From contig NC_134033.1 in the NCBI RefSeq assembly GCF_964204645.1, forward strand, positions 4,273,631 to 4,337,630: 64,000 nt of DNA, given 5' to 3'. Shown piece after piece: positions 51,001-63,118 of this stretch. Positions within the stretch are counted from its first letter, which is position 1. Each line of letters opens with the position of its first letter. A program made the position numbers and the translations under genes. Source of the stretch: Tubulanus polymorphus. Lineage: Eukaryota > Nemertea > Palaeonemertea > Tubulaniformes > Tubulanidae. The notes beneath the pieces are model-generated. The model was given only the letters and a program-made list of their open reading frames with translations. It did no database searches and had not been told where the DNA came from.

Positions 51001-54000
51001 GTGATGTTACCAGTATTAACACGTGTTATTTGAAGTGTAACAGTCGTGTCTGTTACCGCTGCTTTCTTGACAACCAGTAGGGGAATTGCTATTTCACCTG
51101 AAATATCAGTAAGCGACAATGTTGACAAGTGACATCAATGAATACTTGAGGTCATTGTGTTCAAATTACTCACCTGTCCAAAAGCTTACACTGGCAGGCG
51201 ACCCTTCACCTTTTCTATTCAAGGCAAACATTGAACAGTTGTATCGAGTAAAAGGTATCAGTGACGTCGTTATGTCTAAAGTTGTGATGGAGCCTACGAT
51301 TTTAGGTTTGTTGATTGTTTTTATGTCTATTAAAGGTGTTGTGGAAGTTGTACTGATGGGTTCACACGTGAGCTGAAAACAGATAGGGACATGTAACAGT
51401 ATAGAGCAGGTGGTGCCCTCTACTGGACAGGACAAGTTAATTCCTACCCGATAATAGATGACATCACAATTTGGACTATTTGGTGCTGTCCCTGTCAATG
51501 TTGTTTTCAATGTATCCCTTGTGAATGAGAAGTCGAGAGAAGCGAGAGGTCCTGGTACTGAAATAGATACCACGGACAAATTAAGTAATGCGATGTGAAT
51601 TGACATCTACTTGGTGACGACAGCAACATCTTTAACTCAGTTAACAGTTTAAGAGTTAATTAGAATGAGGGGTTTTACCTGCACACAAAGTCTGTATAGT
51701 TAGTATTGGACTAGTCACAATCGCAGTTGATATAAGTTGACCGTTCACTAATTTCTGTAGTCTAACAGCTATGTTATACCCGGTATAAGGAGTTAAACCA
51801 GTAATTGTGTGATGTATAAGGTCTCCTGTGGATTCTTGATTAGTCCAAGTGTTTTCTGATGTCTTACTATAATCGACTTGATACTGAACGCTGATATTAC
51901 CATCACGTCCTGAATCTACTTCAGTACCCGAGTAAGCTGTCCAACTGACTTTTACACTGTTATCTGTCACCGCAGATTTTGTTAATTGAGAAAACAACTT
52001 CAATTCTGAAAAAGAAATCGATGTTAATTTCAGGAGAATTAGATAAAATAAAGGGTAAGGATCTTTTACTTTCGGTTTTTTGACTTGGTGTTATTTTGTA
52101 TTCATATTGGTTACTATATTCAGGGAATAGGGAGTGAGATTCTTAGGAATCTATGATTCAGTGTAATATATACCTGACTCGCACCACTTTCCGATGTAAT
52201 TCTGTGAACAGCCAGATTCACAGATACCACTCAAATAGTTACAACTTTCACTGTTGTAACATGAATAACATTCAATCATACAACCAAATGAGTTCGATCC
52301 CTTACTACAATCACCGGGTGCTAAACAGAAATTCAAATTTGATACGAAAAATATGAATCGTTCGATCTTTCGGAAATATATTCTCATTACAAGTCACTGA
52401 ATGTTTTTATGAATCGATCTAATTTTAACAATAATATAATCCATAAATGAATGGGTGCTTAAAACAAAATTTTGGTAATAAAGGGAGACTTCTTTTCATT
52501 TCAAAATTTTTCGACCGGGGGTAAATTCTATATACAAGTCACTGAATATTTTCGAGAAAAGCAAAATCTATTTCCATACTCTTTATAGTTTACACACATA
52601 TATAGTCATGTAAACTTACCGATATATTTGAACCCGATAACTTCTATTTCTGCCAGTACGAGATACTCCGCCTTACCGATGTTCTCGTGTTGAACGGTGA
52701 CGTATTGTCCAACTAGAGGACCTGGGCTGCATACTAATGTTTTATGTGTACCACAGAGAGGGGGGCCCTGGTAAGCAGATTTCTGGTTAGAAGAAAATAT
52801 ATTCGGGCTATTTCCGACTCGAATCTCCATGTTGCGCGCGCGTTTTTCTGAGAAAAAATTAAGAAGCTTTGAAATATTGCAGTTAACTCCGTGAAAACAA
52901 AATTATGCACGAATTCAGGGAAGTTGCAAATTGCTTTGGGTGCAAAACAATTCTGTTCAAGTTCTTTTGGAAAATAAGTTAAGGGGCCGTGCATAAAGTA
53001 CGTTCGCTTGACTTCCGGCTATTTTAACCCCTCCACTTCCACCCCCCTGCGTACATATAAGAGACCCCCTGTGAAACTGAATTAGACAGGATTCATGCTC
53101 TAAACAAGGAAAGCAGAGAATGGGAAATTCCCAGGAAATTTTACGAAATATAGGCCTATAAATAAATAGTAAAACCTTAAGAAAAAGCATGTACACTACC
53201 CCCCCCCCCCTCCCTACAGGCGCACGGCCCCTATCACAAATTTATAGTGATCGACTGAAAATTCTGGCACGTTGGAAAAGTTGATTCAAAATTTTCCAAT
53301 AACGTATTTTTAACGATGTTGCCATCTATGGATACCACCGACACATTGTTGTGGACAGATTATTGATCATTGACGACTCAGAGTTTGATATTTCGGTAGA
53401 GTTCAATATTCCAACTCATCTTGGTTAAACGTAGGGTAACTGAAAACAGTGAGAAACTGAGTCCGGGATATTTAGAATCCATCTATGATTGGTTAGTTTT
53501 GAAGATATTCCATCTACAAGACGGAATTTATATTCAACGAGACTTTTCCAGCTAGTTGAAAGTAGTATTTTTTCAGATTTGACCGAAATAATCAATGAAA
53601 TAATCAACAATAATAATTTGTACTCACTCCACGCGTCTCCAGGGTTATCGGTGCAACCAGTCGCGTCTGATCTATCCCAAAGTGTAACTTCATGTATCAC
53701 GTATTGAGTTCCGAGATCAATTCTAGTCCAGGCGTCTTGATGCTCACCAGTGAGACACAGATCATGATAAGCTACCGTTTGACCATCTGTACATTTACTA
53801 CCGTATGACCCGGAGTAAACGGATGACATCGTAACTGTTTTACCACGAGCCACGTTACCTACACAACACATTTTGTGAATGATAGATTTGAATTATTTCA
53901 CGATTTTTCAAAACATACAAAAACTAGAAAGAAACTTTTTAATAGGACGACGACAGAGAATAGAAATTATAAGTGGCACTCAGGTTGAATAGGTTGGTTG

Positions 54001-56695
54001 CTAAGGCTTACACACTGTAGTGCTTTTCAAACACATTTACAAGTCAGGTCCAAACGAAGTTCCACTGTTAGACAAAGAGTCTAACATATAATGCAAGTTT
54101 AAGGTATTACAGAGATTTAAGGCAAAACGGAGCAGTTAGCATCCTGCAAGTTTGAAAACTAGAGGGAAAAAGGTTCCGAGGCTCGATATATTGTAAGCTC
54201 GATCAACAAAATCGTTGTCGGTATGGATTGATATTGCCTTACATACAATTAGAGGGGTTGAGAAACGAAGGTATCATTTTAGCCATCGGTGCATGTTTAA
54301 TTAAAGTTATACTTACCATGACCACCGGACACAGTCGCCTCGGCACAATCGCCAAGAACCCGTGACATAGGCCAATGACCATGCAGTTCATGGGGTACAA
54401 GCTTCACATGCATGAAGCTGTTCTCAGACTGAACCATAGGCCAACTGCTAACTGTACTCTTAGGGCCTGGAGCTAGTCAAACGATCGACCAAGTGGAACA
54501 GAATGAATATTTACCAGCAGTCTCATAAGAATTCTTACATGATATCTTAAAGATTGATTATGGGAATCTTTCACTGGAAAAACTTTTGATAGATCAAGGA
54601 GAATGATACAAAACAGTGCGACGAGGGTGTAGGCCGGTTACTGACGAGTAGTTACCTAATCGTTGGTGGTTAAAGCTTTTATAATCGGATGTTTGTGAAA
54701 ATATCCGAACGTGAGACTAATATGGCTACAGTCGAAATTAAAACTAGTTACTGACGAAATAAAATTACCGACTTAAAGGTTTTAATGGTTTCACAAAAGG
54801 AATTTTTTCTAGTAAAAGTTATCGTGAATAATATTTCTTTTGCTAATTCAAGACCTTTTTGATATAACGAGCGTGTGGATTGTAGCCTACGCGCGACCCG
54901 CTCCATAAAACACTAACTAATACTGATACATAAACGGTGATCGCCGCGTATGTAAGTCGATATTGCCTACGGGACTGTAACTAATGTTATCGACGCGCGA
55001 TTTCATCACTGTGCCGCAAACTAGATACACATAATCGGGCTCTAAAAACGGATCGCTGACGCGAAAGTCCAAAAGAATTAATGACGATAAATCATTTTAC
55101 TCTCTTTGACACTTGAGGTATGTTCTGATTTACATCGAACAGGGATGACGGTCTATCAATACGCATAGAACTGTCTGACAAGAGGAAAAAAGAAAAAAAA
55201 GAGAGAAATAAAAAAAAAAAAATAGTAAGATAGTTATCAGCGTTGCTCGACGTACGAGTATCGATTCAACAGCAGCTGATGTTGAATCGATGTAGCACGT
55301 GTACTCGCCGAGTCCATATCACCAATGCGTAAACATTCAATTAATCCGCTGACACACATACACTATGAAAATACCGAACTTTCTGGCAATGATGACAAAA
55401 TAAATGCCCCGATATTTATCTACGGAAATATAGAGATTTAAATCATTATAGGCCTATGTAAAGTGTCATTTTAAAAATGTATGCGTGGCACTATTTTAAG
55501 CGCGGACTAATACAGATTTACGCCTAGACAGGGTCGGCACTACTTCAGAATTTCAATTTTTTTATTTCGGCAATATTTAATTAACCAAGTAACAAAAATT
55601 CTCCACAAACGAACTCAACCTTCTATGTTTCAAATTTAAGCGACTGTGAAAGTTTCAGACGCGTACGTTAAACGGACGTAATCGTTTGACGTGACGGATT
55701 TTACTATAACAATAGGACGACGTGTACTATGTACCGTCGTCCTAACAAATTAATTCAAAGTTATATCATTGATTTCATCTAGTATGATCTAAATCATCAA
55801 ATGGGATGATATTGTATCCCTTTTACCACGAGCCACGTATTCACAAAACACATTTTGTGACTAAAAGAGTTGAAATTATTTCACGAATTTTCAAAACGAA
55901 CAAAAACGAATTGATTCAAAGTTATTTCATAATTTCAACTAGAATTAAACAAAACTAACATATTTTTTCTTTACGCGATGAAATAATTAGAGTTGATGTC
56001 AGTTCGTTGACAGTTCCCGGGTGTTTCATAAATCAATGATATTTTTACTAACATATTTTTTCTCGCTTATGGATTAGTGACGTTAATCCGTATACGGATT
56101 AGTTTTAGTGTTATTCGGTTAATCTGAGATAAATCTAATGAAATTTACATCATTCGTTCCTATTTCTTTTAGATTAATTTTTGTAAAGGCTTTTATGGAG
56201 CTAATCCGTTAATTTGATATAAGGCAGAGATATTTGACCTGATTCCGGTTTACTGGAGCAGAAACAGTTGATATAGAAAACTTACCGATTTGACAAGCTG
56301 GTCCGGTCCAATATGACTCACATGCAGTGTTAGTATTTGGACACTTTAAAGCGCCATCTATATTCTGTCCCTTTATTGGACATAGGTCCACGGCTGTATT
56401 ACTGCAATGACACTCCCAACCAGTACAACTCTTCCCAAAACATTTCGCTGAAATGACAAAAAGAAGATTATTTTACAAAAATAATCTCCTAATGCTGTTC
56501 TCCAACAATAATTCTCTTCTTTCTCTGGTTATCATCGGTGCTCTCTTATGGATTGAAATCGTACAATTTACGATTTCCGCATTTTTTACAACTCTGGAAC
56601 CAACGATTATTGATACACTCACCTGATGTGTTTGTGATGAATAAACATAGAATCAACAACAACAAAAAACGAAAGATGTTTCTTTTACGGTACAT
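46751..56695 (-). CDS. Receptor-type tyrosine phosphatase with EGF, F5/8C and FN3 ectodomain; D1 predicted inactive
   Basis: I predict 27 exons: 56695-56623 (signal peptide), 56447-56286 (EGF-like), 54472-54317 (unknown), 53858-53628 and 52847-52620 (F5/8C), 52320-52174 (EGF-like), 52005-51679 and 51557-51174 (FN3), 51097-51001, 50930-50669, 50589-50441 (membrane helix, residues about 714-738), 50310-50126, 50049-49874, then D1 from 49799-49712, 49603-49527, 49439-49403, 49337-49228, 49147-49013, 48825-48668, 48587-48452, 48365-48210, and D2 from 48041-47883, 47744-47610, 47498-47373, 47249-47113, 47038-46903, 46825-46751. Every junction agrees in phase, and the total is 1,414 codons with the stop. 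D1 has KNRF, YDSTRV, DYINANYI, KCHLYWP and WPDHDVP, but HGSAGAGRTG instead of HCSAGxGRTG. D2 has WPE and HCMDSTTRTG. It is a type I membrane protein. Ligand and substrate are unknown. Exon edges may be off by a base or two, and the third exon is the least certain. Confidence 0.88.
48210..49799 (-). other. Phosphatase domain D1 with catalytic Cys replaced by Gly (domain within the RPTP gene)
   Basis: D1 spans eight exons. The signature loop is split by an intron: the upstream exon ends CTT CAT GGC AG and the next begins T GCT GGT GCT GGA AGG. Together these read L-H-G-S-A-G-A-G-R-T-G, with Gly at about residue 1060 where the nucleophilic Cys belongs and Arg at 1066 retained. The WPD loop Asp and the Q-loop (MIQNMKQY) are present, so only the nucleophile is lost, by a change equivalent to TGC to GGC. 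Such a domain could bind phosphotyrosine but should not hydrolyse it. Confidence 0.85.
52981..53232. mobile_element. Small MITE in an RPTP intron
   Basis: The ends read AGGGGCCGTGCATAAAGTACG and GCGCACGGCCCCT, a terminal inverted repeat of about 11-12 bases around a non-coding interior with a C homopolymer near 53,200. It sits between the two F5/8C exons. The partial duplicate keeps only the right end (near 43,528-43,541), so the element was there before the duplication and was later mostly deleted in the duplicate. Confidence 0.55.
54473..56285. other. RPTP intron with a perfect short hairpin
   Basis: This 1.8 kb interval lies between predicted exons 2 and 3 and has no further exon that I can support. 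It contains ATCGATTCAAC and its exact reverse complement GTTGAATCGAT around a 10-base loop near 55,250-55,282, with weaker complementarity extending outward, and an A-rich tract at about 55,185-55,225. Confidence 0.45.
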
Positions 56696-57542
56696 TTTGT
56701 GTGTCTGAACGATGCAGTATGATATCGCTTATTTTATATTCATGTGATTAACTTCCTTTTGATTTTCAAATAAATCATTTTAAAGGAAGTTCGAACAAAT
56801 TTCAGATTTGCTAGTTTATTTTGCTCTGTGGGGGGAGGTTAGGAAGGAGGCCAGAACAGAACATCAAAGGTCACCGCCACCTGAGTAGGAAAAAATAAAT
56901 AAATTAAAGAAAAAGTAAAAAGAACAAATTATCAAAATATGAAAAAACCAGTTTAATTAGTTAACGGATTAACTCCACTTTAATCCTAAGCACGATAGAC
57001 AGGACACCCCTTTCGTGTACAATGAGACAAACCATTGGTTTTCCCCGTATCAGACAACACAGGCATCAGCTGAATAAGTACATACCAAAAAGGACGTGTA
57101 AATAAGAAAGTATAGATTATTTTTTAAACATGCTATTTGATTATCAATTAAAATCATGAATCATTACTTCCTAAATGATCCAGCCCATCTGCGTCAAACC
57201 ATCATCTGATAATAACTGATCTTGGAGAGACGTGTAAATAAACGATTATTTCTATAAATACTAAATGATCAAACAAAGTCATAATTTACTGCTTCCTAAA
57301 CCTCTTCTGCGTTTAAACTATCCTCGGAAATGTCTCCTATTGTGGATCTGATCGTTCTTAACGACGTGTAGAATAGAATCCTTCCATTAATTCCTAAATG
57401 ATTGCATTAAAACCCCTGCACTAATCATCAAATAATCACTCATAGCGGATGTGTGATTAATGAAAATCGTGATGGCAGCCATCTTTTTCTCTAATAACGA
57501 TGAAACGATTCTTCATTGGAACGCAAATTACTAAGTCTTCTA
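56696..57542. other. Region upstream of the RPTP gene
   Basis: The 5' flank of the phosphatase gene; its promoter should lie here but no motif could be assigned. From about 57,080 to 57,370 there is a degenerate two-copy repeat of about 140 bases (GACGTGTAAATAA and TACTTCCTAAA / TGCTTCCTAAA blocks). No coding region is seen. Confidence 0.35.
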
Positions 57543-57651
57543 GGACCGGTTTTATAGACTCGTATTACCTTTAACCTGGGGACTAACTTAATTAATTTTT
57601 AATTGAGTTAACCCCGGGTTAAAGGTATTACCGGTTTATAAAACCGGGCCC
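57543..57651. mobile_element. Foldback MITE, about 109 bp
   Basis: A near-complete palindrome: GGACCGGTTTTATAGAC...ATTACCTTTAACCTGGGG on the left is matched by CCCCGGGTTAAAGGTATTACC...TATAAAACCGGGCCC on the right, around a short AT centre. It has no coding capacity and looks like an internally deleted inverted-repeat element. Confidence 0.65.
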
Positions 57652-58552
57652 TGAATCACAAGAATTCATTCATATATTTCTTAATTTGATTTAATTTGAA
57701 ATAACCATTCAAAGATGAGTTATGTAATGCAGATTTGAGATTGTAGTCGAGGAAGTAACTTTTAAGAGAAAAATTCAACCTCAAGACTTATTACAGTCAA
57801 CAAAATCAGGTCCACTTTGAAATATCACGAACTAAAATGAATAGATTTAAATGTTCGTATATCAAAATTGAAATCATACAATATAACAATTTACAATATA
57901 TTTTCGAATTAGACAGATTCGATATGGCAGAATGCGTTTCATTCCAACATTTTCTTAAATAAGCACAAAAATCATTTACGGATTTTTCTATCATTCTCAA
58001 AACATTTTCCTTATTTTGGTAACCCCTGGTAGTAAATAGCTCCCAAGCCTCACTACTTATATTGGTAAAAATTCTTATGAATTATTCTTACCTTCTTTAA
58101 CTCTATCCATGCGATTTACTTTATCCATGAAATTTACTCCTGAATTGTGTCGGATGCCGAGGCGACAGCGGCGTCACTAACCGCATGTTAAGTGAGTATG
58201 TACTGAATTGTATTCAGAAAAAAAAAGTCAACTATTTTCATTCTCCAAATTAAAGAAATGTTTCGTCTCTCTCACTCCGACTGTCCTTAACGCCAGACAG
58301 CAGACTCTGACAGCAGACTCTGACAGTCTCCTCGTACCAACTGGTTATAGACTTTTTGTACGTGCCGCCATCTTGTCCTAGAATTTATCTAATACCTTAC
58401 AATAACCGATCGATATTTTCATTCAAACATTCGGAACGAACGATAAACACACTCAAACGTGGTGAACGGATAGTAAGATAAAATCCCACTATTAACAGAT
58501 TAAAAGAATTTAAAACCCGGAATTTATTTATTCAATCTAAAATATATAAAAG
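57652..58552. other. Unassigned AT-rich sequence
   Basis: No gene is supported. A short tandem CAGCAGACTCTGA repeat lies near 58,298-58,325. Confidence 0.35.
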
Positions 58553-58596
58553 ACACGACGTTTCGATCTCACCCTAGAGATCATCGTCAGGTGTGA
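58553..58596 (-). ncRNA. Hammerhead ribozyme-like motif of the Penelope-like element
   Basis: Minus strand: CTGACGA (58590-58584) matches the CUGANGA core. GATCTC and GAGATC form stem II. GAAA (58564-58561) is followed by C and then GTC (58559-58557). ACAC before the core can pair with GTGT after GTC as stem I. Stem III is reduced to about two pairs with no loop, as in the minimal motifs described for Penelope-like elements, which may work better as dimers. Activity is not demonstrated here. Confidence 0.6.
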
Positions 58597-59429
58597 GATA
58601 AAGACTAAAAACAGGGTTATATATACAGAGGAGGACAGGTTAATTGAGTAAATTGGTGAGTGAATAAGTAATTAGTGTTTGGCAAGGCATGAAGTAATAT
58701 ACTTAGAAAGAAGGGAATTGTCCGGAGAAAAGCCATTATCTAGATTGGTATTTATAACTGAGTGACGAGTAATTAGGGCAGACTCAACTATGGGGCATTT
58801 AGTGTAATTGCTGGAAGTATAAATAATTTCGGCTTTATCAAAATTAAAACGATGACCAGTGTTCCAAACGTGATTGGCTACGCCACTAGCCGGTTTTTTG
58901 ATTTATCATATCCTTTTTGTGTTCCGAAATTCTAGTTTTTAAATCACGACCAGTTTCTCCAAAGTAAATTTTATCACAGCCAAAACAAGGAATTTTGTAA
59001 ACTCCGCAGTCCAAAGGTTTAGATTGATTGTTTTTAACCAAAATCTTACTAATTTTGTTTTCATACGTGAAAATGATTTTTTAATCCAATAAAGGGAGAC
59101 AGTGACGAAACTTTTGCAAAACAGGTACATACGGAACTACAATGAACTCTGAAATGTGTTTTTTATTTTCTGGAGGTTTAGAATTGAAGAAGGTACGTTT
59201 AGCCTTAGAAATAGCGATTTTCAAAATGTGATCAGGGTAAGCCAATTTTCTAAGAGAGTTGGATATATGGTCAAATTCAGCCGAAAGGAAGGTTTCATCG
59301 CAGATCCGCAGTGCACGGAGAAAGAGGCCTTGAGCGAGACCAATTTTGATTGATTTAGCAACAAACGAAAAGAAGTGAAGGTATGCCTCGGCGTTGATAG
59401 GTTTGCGGTAGACTGAGAAAATCAAATGA

Positions 59430-59575
59430 GAAAATGTATTGTGAATTAGAACATCTAAAAACGGAATTTGGTCATTTTGTTCCCATTCAATAAATAAAAT
59501 TCACTTTTGAATGGGAACAAAATGACCAAATTCCGTGTTTAGATTTTCTAATTCACAATAAATTTTCTCATTCAG
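59430..59575. repeat. Inverted duplication at the 5' edge of the Penelope-like element
   Basis: About 65 bases encoding the EWEQNDQIP...LIHN part of the reverse transcriptase occur on the minus strand (59,430-59,495) and again, inverted, on the plus strand (about 59,505-59,572), separated by roughly 10 bases. This head-to-head junction marks where the truncated element meets host DNA. Confidence 0.75.
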
Positions 59576-59580
59576 TTAAA

Positions 59581-61130
59581 GACAAAAGGCACTTTTTTCT
59601 TATTTCGAAAGGCGTATCAGTAACCACCCACTACAGCGCAGGTGAAGACTGCATAAGGGGAACAGGCGATCGAACGAAAGCGACATATTTTATGATGATG
59701 ACAGTTTTATTTATCGGGAGAATTTTCCATGTTAAAAATCACCTTCTTCGCTTTGTTTCAAGATCGTTCGAACAGGGAAGCAGTTGATGGGAAAGTAGCC
59801 GAACCATCGTCGTATTTTATTCCAGCCTTCGCTGGTTTCGCCGCCATCTTGTATAGCCGTAACCAAGGAAACGGTGATATAAAGGAAGTTTGCAGCACCG
59901 TACGGTTAAATTCAATGTAAATGCGCTATATTGAACAATGCATTGCATTAAGGTTCGCGCCGGATGCTGAGTGCCTAGTGGCTAAAAACTTAAAATTTAG
60001 TTCTAAAACCAATCTTATCCCCCGCATTTGAATGTGCATTTCTACTGCTTATCGATTCATGAAAAATTTTAAAATCACTGCAGCTACGCTAAACCCTTGT
60101 CTCTACTGGCCCGAACGGAGAATGCCTTTGACCGGCGGCCTGTATTAATCCCTCCTTAGTCATATTTCGGTTATTGACGATGCAGCCAATCATCACCGCG
60201 TACGAAATTTGAGAGGTCAGTTAAAAGTTGTTGGGCGCTCGCACAAGTCGTCATTGAACTTTTAGAAATTCTATCATGTGAAGTCTATGTATATGGCACT
60301 GTGTACGAAAGGATATACGTTTACTAAAAAGCGAATTATCATGGAATATTAGACCATTCGCAACTGAGCTCATGCGAACTATTTATGAAAATACAATTCT
60401 AGTTTTAACTCAGGGACACGGAATTTAAAAATGACTTCAAAATTGACTCAAAATCGAAGGATTAAATTGACTTAAATCGGAGGATTATTAATCGAGTTTC
60501 TGGAATCGCTGGTTCATTGCTTCGCAAGGTCGCTGTAAGGTAAGTGGAACTTTATTTAACATTAGCGGCTGAAATTATGTTTTATAGGTTTAGATTTAGG
60601 AAAAAATAGCCTAGGTTAGGTTGCAAAAATATATAGGTCATTGGTTGACGGCTCTACATGGACGATACGACAGACTCGCTTCACCGCCGAGCGACGAAAA
60701 ACAAAGTGTTCCGAATTGAATAAGGTAAAAAATAAACCAGCGTGGACTTATCAACTCCGAGTTGATACGTCCATGATTTCAGTGAGAAGAACAAGACCCC
60801 CGGGCCACGGAAGATTGAATCAGAAGTTGAATGACGAGATGACAGAGTGGCTTGAAAAACTCCGGTACGACCTGTATGATATGTCTTCTTCTATTTGCAC
60901 TGATTCATAGAATAGAATCGATGTTAGTAATTTAGCTAGTTAGTCGATCCTCAATTAAAACATAATTTCAGTTGTTAATTATTTTCATGCCAATTGTATA
61001 AATGTACTTTACAATTGGTTCCCACTAAAAACTAGAATTAGTTAACAGTTTGTAAGTTAAGTGTTACTTTGGTCAGATTTAATGGGTTGAACTTAGAACA
61101 TTTAGTTACTCATACGCCTGGATAAGTATA
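59581..61130. other. Unassigned sequence
   Basis: Short plus-strand frames at 59,729-59,920 and 60,641-60,910 have no recognisable domain. The second starts at TTG and is basic and hydrophilic. A donor-like TAAG|GTAAGT lies at about 60,540, but no coding exon could be attached to it. No RNA gene is recognised. Confidence 0.3.
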
Positions 61131-61290
61131 GGTATTAGGGCTTAGTGGTGGATTAGAGACCCAACATCGAACAGGGCCTGGTGACTGGTATTTAGTCAAT
61201 CGGTTACTGGTATTAGGGCTTAGTGTTGGATTAGAGACCCAACATCGAACAGGGCCTGGTGACTGGTATTTAGCCACTAGGTTACTGGTA
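61131..61290. repeat. 78 bp tandem duplication
   Basis: Two nearly identical 78-base units begin at 61131 and 61209 with GGTATTAGGGCTTAGTG and share GAGACCCAACATCGAACAGG. A partial third start (TTACTGGTATTAG) follows near 61,291. Confidence 0.85.
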
Positions 61291-61854
61291 TTAGTCAACC
61301 ATCCAACTGACTGCATGACGTCTAGAAATCAATCTTTGGGCATTTTTGGGTAGAGCTTGCCTGAGTTTGACAAAACATATCGGAAACGATTCATGCATAA
61401 GCGTATACATGTGAAACCATGCTATGCTGACGTACAATAGATCAAAAACCTTTTAAGGTAAATTTGCAATATATTTGACGATTTTCCTTCTAAACGAATA
61501 CCCCGTATTTAGCGCCCCCTATAGGCTCAAAGTGAAAAATCCCAGAGTGGCAGACAGGTGTTTCAAGGTGATTTGTTGGGCTCCGGTTGAGAACTGAGAA
61601 CCTTGTATATTCATGTTCGCCCCGTCGCCCTGTCCCGCTTTTTTTCAGTTTTTGGGTGTAATATGGAGATACGGTGTTGCCAGTTTGATACTAGTGCTCT
61701 CTTTTTCAACTCTACACAGCTTCGTCTGGTTAAACTCTTAAAATGAATCGACAAAAACCGCTTGCTAAAAGGCGTCGATTTTTCCCAGATTGGTTTTGAG
61801 ATTCTTGCGCGCGATGTCTTAATCGAGCCATTTAGTTCACGTTGAGCCGTTTTA

Positions 61855-62140
61855 GTCATCTCGCACCATTTTACTTTCTGAAGTCATCTCGTGCCGTTTT
61901 AATTTTTGAAGTCATGTCACGCCGTTTTATTATGGAGTCATGTCACGCCGTGTTACTTTTTGAAGTCAACTAACGCCGTTTCATTTTCAAGTCATCTCAC
62001 GCCGTTTCATTTTCAAGTCATGTCACGCATTTTGAAGTCATCTCGCGTCGTTTTATTTTGAAGTCGTCTCGCACCGTTTTGTTTTGAAGTCATTTTCACG
62101 CCGTATCACTTTGGAGTCATCTCGAGCCATTTCATTTTAC
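61855..62140. repeat. Degenerate GAAGTCAT minisatellite
   Basis: About ten diverged units built on TCATCTCGCGCCGTTTTATTTTGAAG. It is the same family as the cleaner array at 62,610-62,935 but with scattered substitutions and small length changes, so it is the older or less homogenised block. Confidence 0.75.
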
Positions 62141-62609
62141 CAGCTAACGACAGGTACCACAAAATAACCCTTTCGGGTCTTGCGCGATACGGAGTATAAA
62201 CTGCGAGAGAGAGAGAGAGCGCGTGGATGACTTCTTCCTGAGTTATAGCCACGAAACATATATATTCACAGTAAGTTATTAAACTACGGAGTGCCATGTA
62301 GTACACGATGCGATTGCTTTTAACCCGGTACAAGTCCTTTACAACGCTTATCCAGCTTTAAAACAGTCGACTGATGTGTGCTTATTGCGACCTGGTTTGG
62401 CAAACTGTTCCATTGGCAGAAAAAAACATAGCTCGGAGTGTGTCAGTAGCTTTAACGAGTTAGCTGTAGTTCTGGTTCGATTATCTAGTATTAGGTGAAC
62501 TATCGGTCATTGGAGACTTGTAGTAGTTTCGAGTGAGGTTGTGAAGACTTCGATGAGGTCTGCCCTACATCGGCGTAAGAAGAGACTAAGTAACTTTGTC
62601 TACTTTTTA

Positions 62610-62935
62610 AGTCGTCTCGCGCGCCGTTTCATTTTGAAGTCATTTCGCGCAGGAAGTAATCTCGCGCGCCGTTTCATTTTGAAGTCATCTCGCGCGCCGT
62701 TTCATTTTGAAGTCATCTCGCGCGCCGGTTCATTTTGAAGTCATCTCGCGCGCCGTTTCATGTTGAAGTCATCTCGCGCGCCGTTTCATGTTGAAGTCAT
62801 CTCGCGCGCCGTTTTATTTTGAAGTCATCTCGCGCGCCGTTTTATTTTGAAGTCATCTCGCGCGCCGATTTATTTTGAAGTCGTTTCGCACCGTTTTATT
62901 TTGAAGTCATTTCGTGCCGAAGTCATTTAGAACAC
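62610..62935. repeat. 28 bp CpG-rich minisatellite
   Basis: The unit CTCGCGCGCCGTTTCATTTT plus GAAGTCAT repeats with an exact 28-base period from about 62,661, roughly ten copies, with edge units more diverged. Its CpG density is far above the surrounding AT-rich DNA. Confidence 0.85.
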
Positions 62936-63118
62936 CGCTACCACAACCGACTAGAACACCGCTATCACAACTGACTAGAACACCGCTACCACAACTGGCT
63001 AGAACACCGCTACCACAACTGGCTAGAACACCGCTACCACAACCGACTAGAACACCGCTACCACAACCGACTAGAATACCTCTACCAGCAAAACTGACTA
63101 GAACACCGAGATCTGACT
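62936..63118. repeat. 24 bp minisatellite
   Basis: The unit ACTAGAACACCGCTACCACA plus ACCG repeats about seven times directly after the 28-base array. Because 24 is a multiple of three it keeps an open frame (RTPLPQPT repeats), which is a by-product of the period rather than evidence for a gene. Confidence 0.85.

Larger units (their letters stand above)
58553..59580 (-). mobile_element. 5'-truncated Penelope-like retroelement (RT C-terminus plus GIY-YIG)
   Basis: On the minus strand, the frame entering at about 59,495 reads IPFLDVLIHN, then FSVYRKPIN and LFLRALRIC, the end of a Penelope-type reverse transcriptase. It stops at 59,081. Further on (about 59,010-58,680) a GIY-YIG endonuclease can be read in pieces: GVYKIPCFGCDKIYFGETGR, then after a frame change NHVWNTGHRFNFDKAE and SALITRHSVINTNLDNG. 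A hammerhead-type motif follows at its 3' side. The element lacks most of the RT and is broken by at least two frame changes, so it is dead. Confidence 0.8.
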
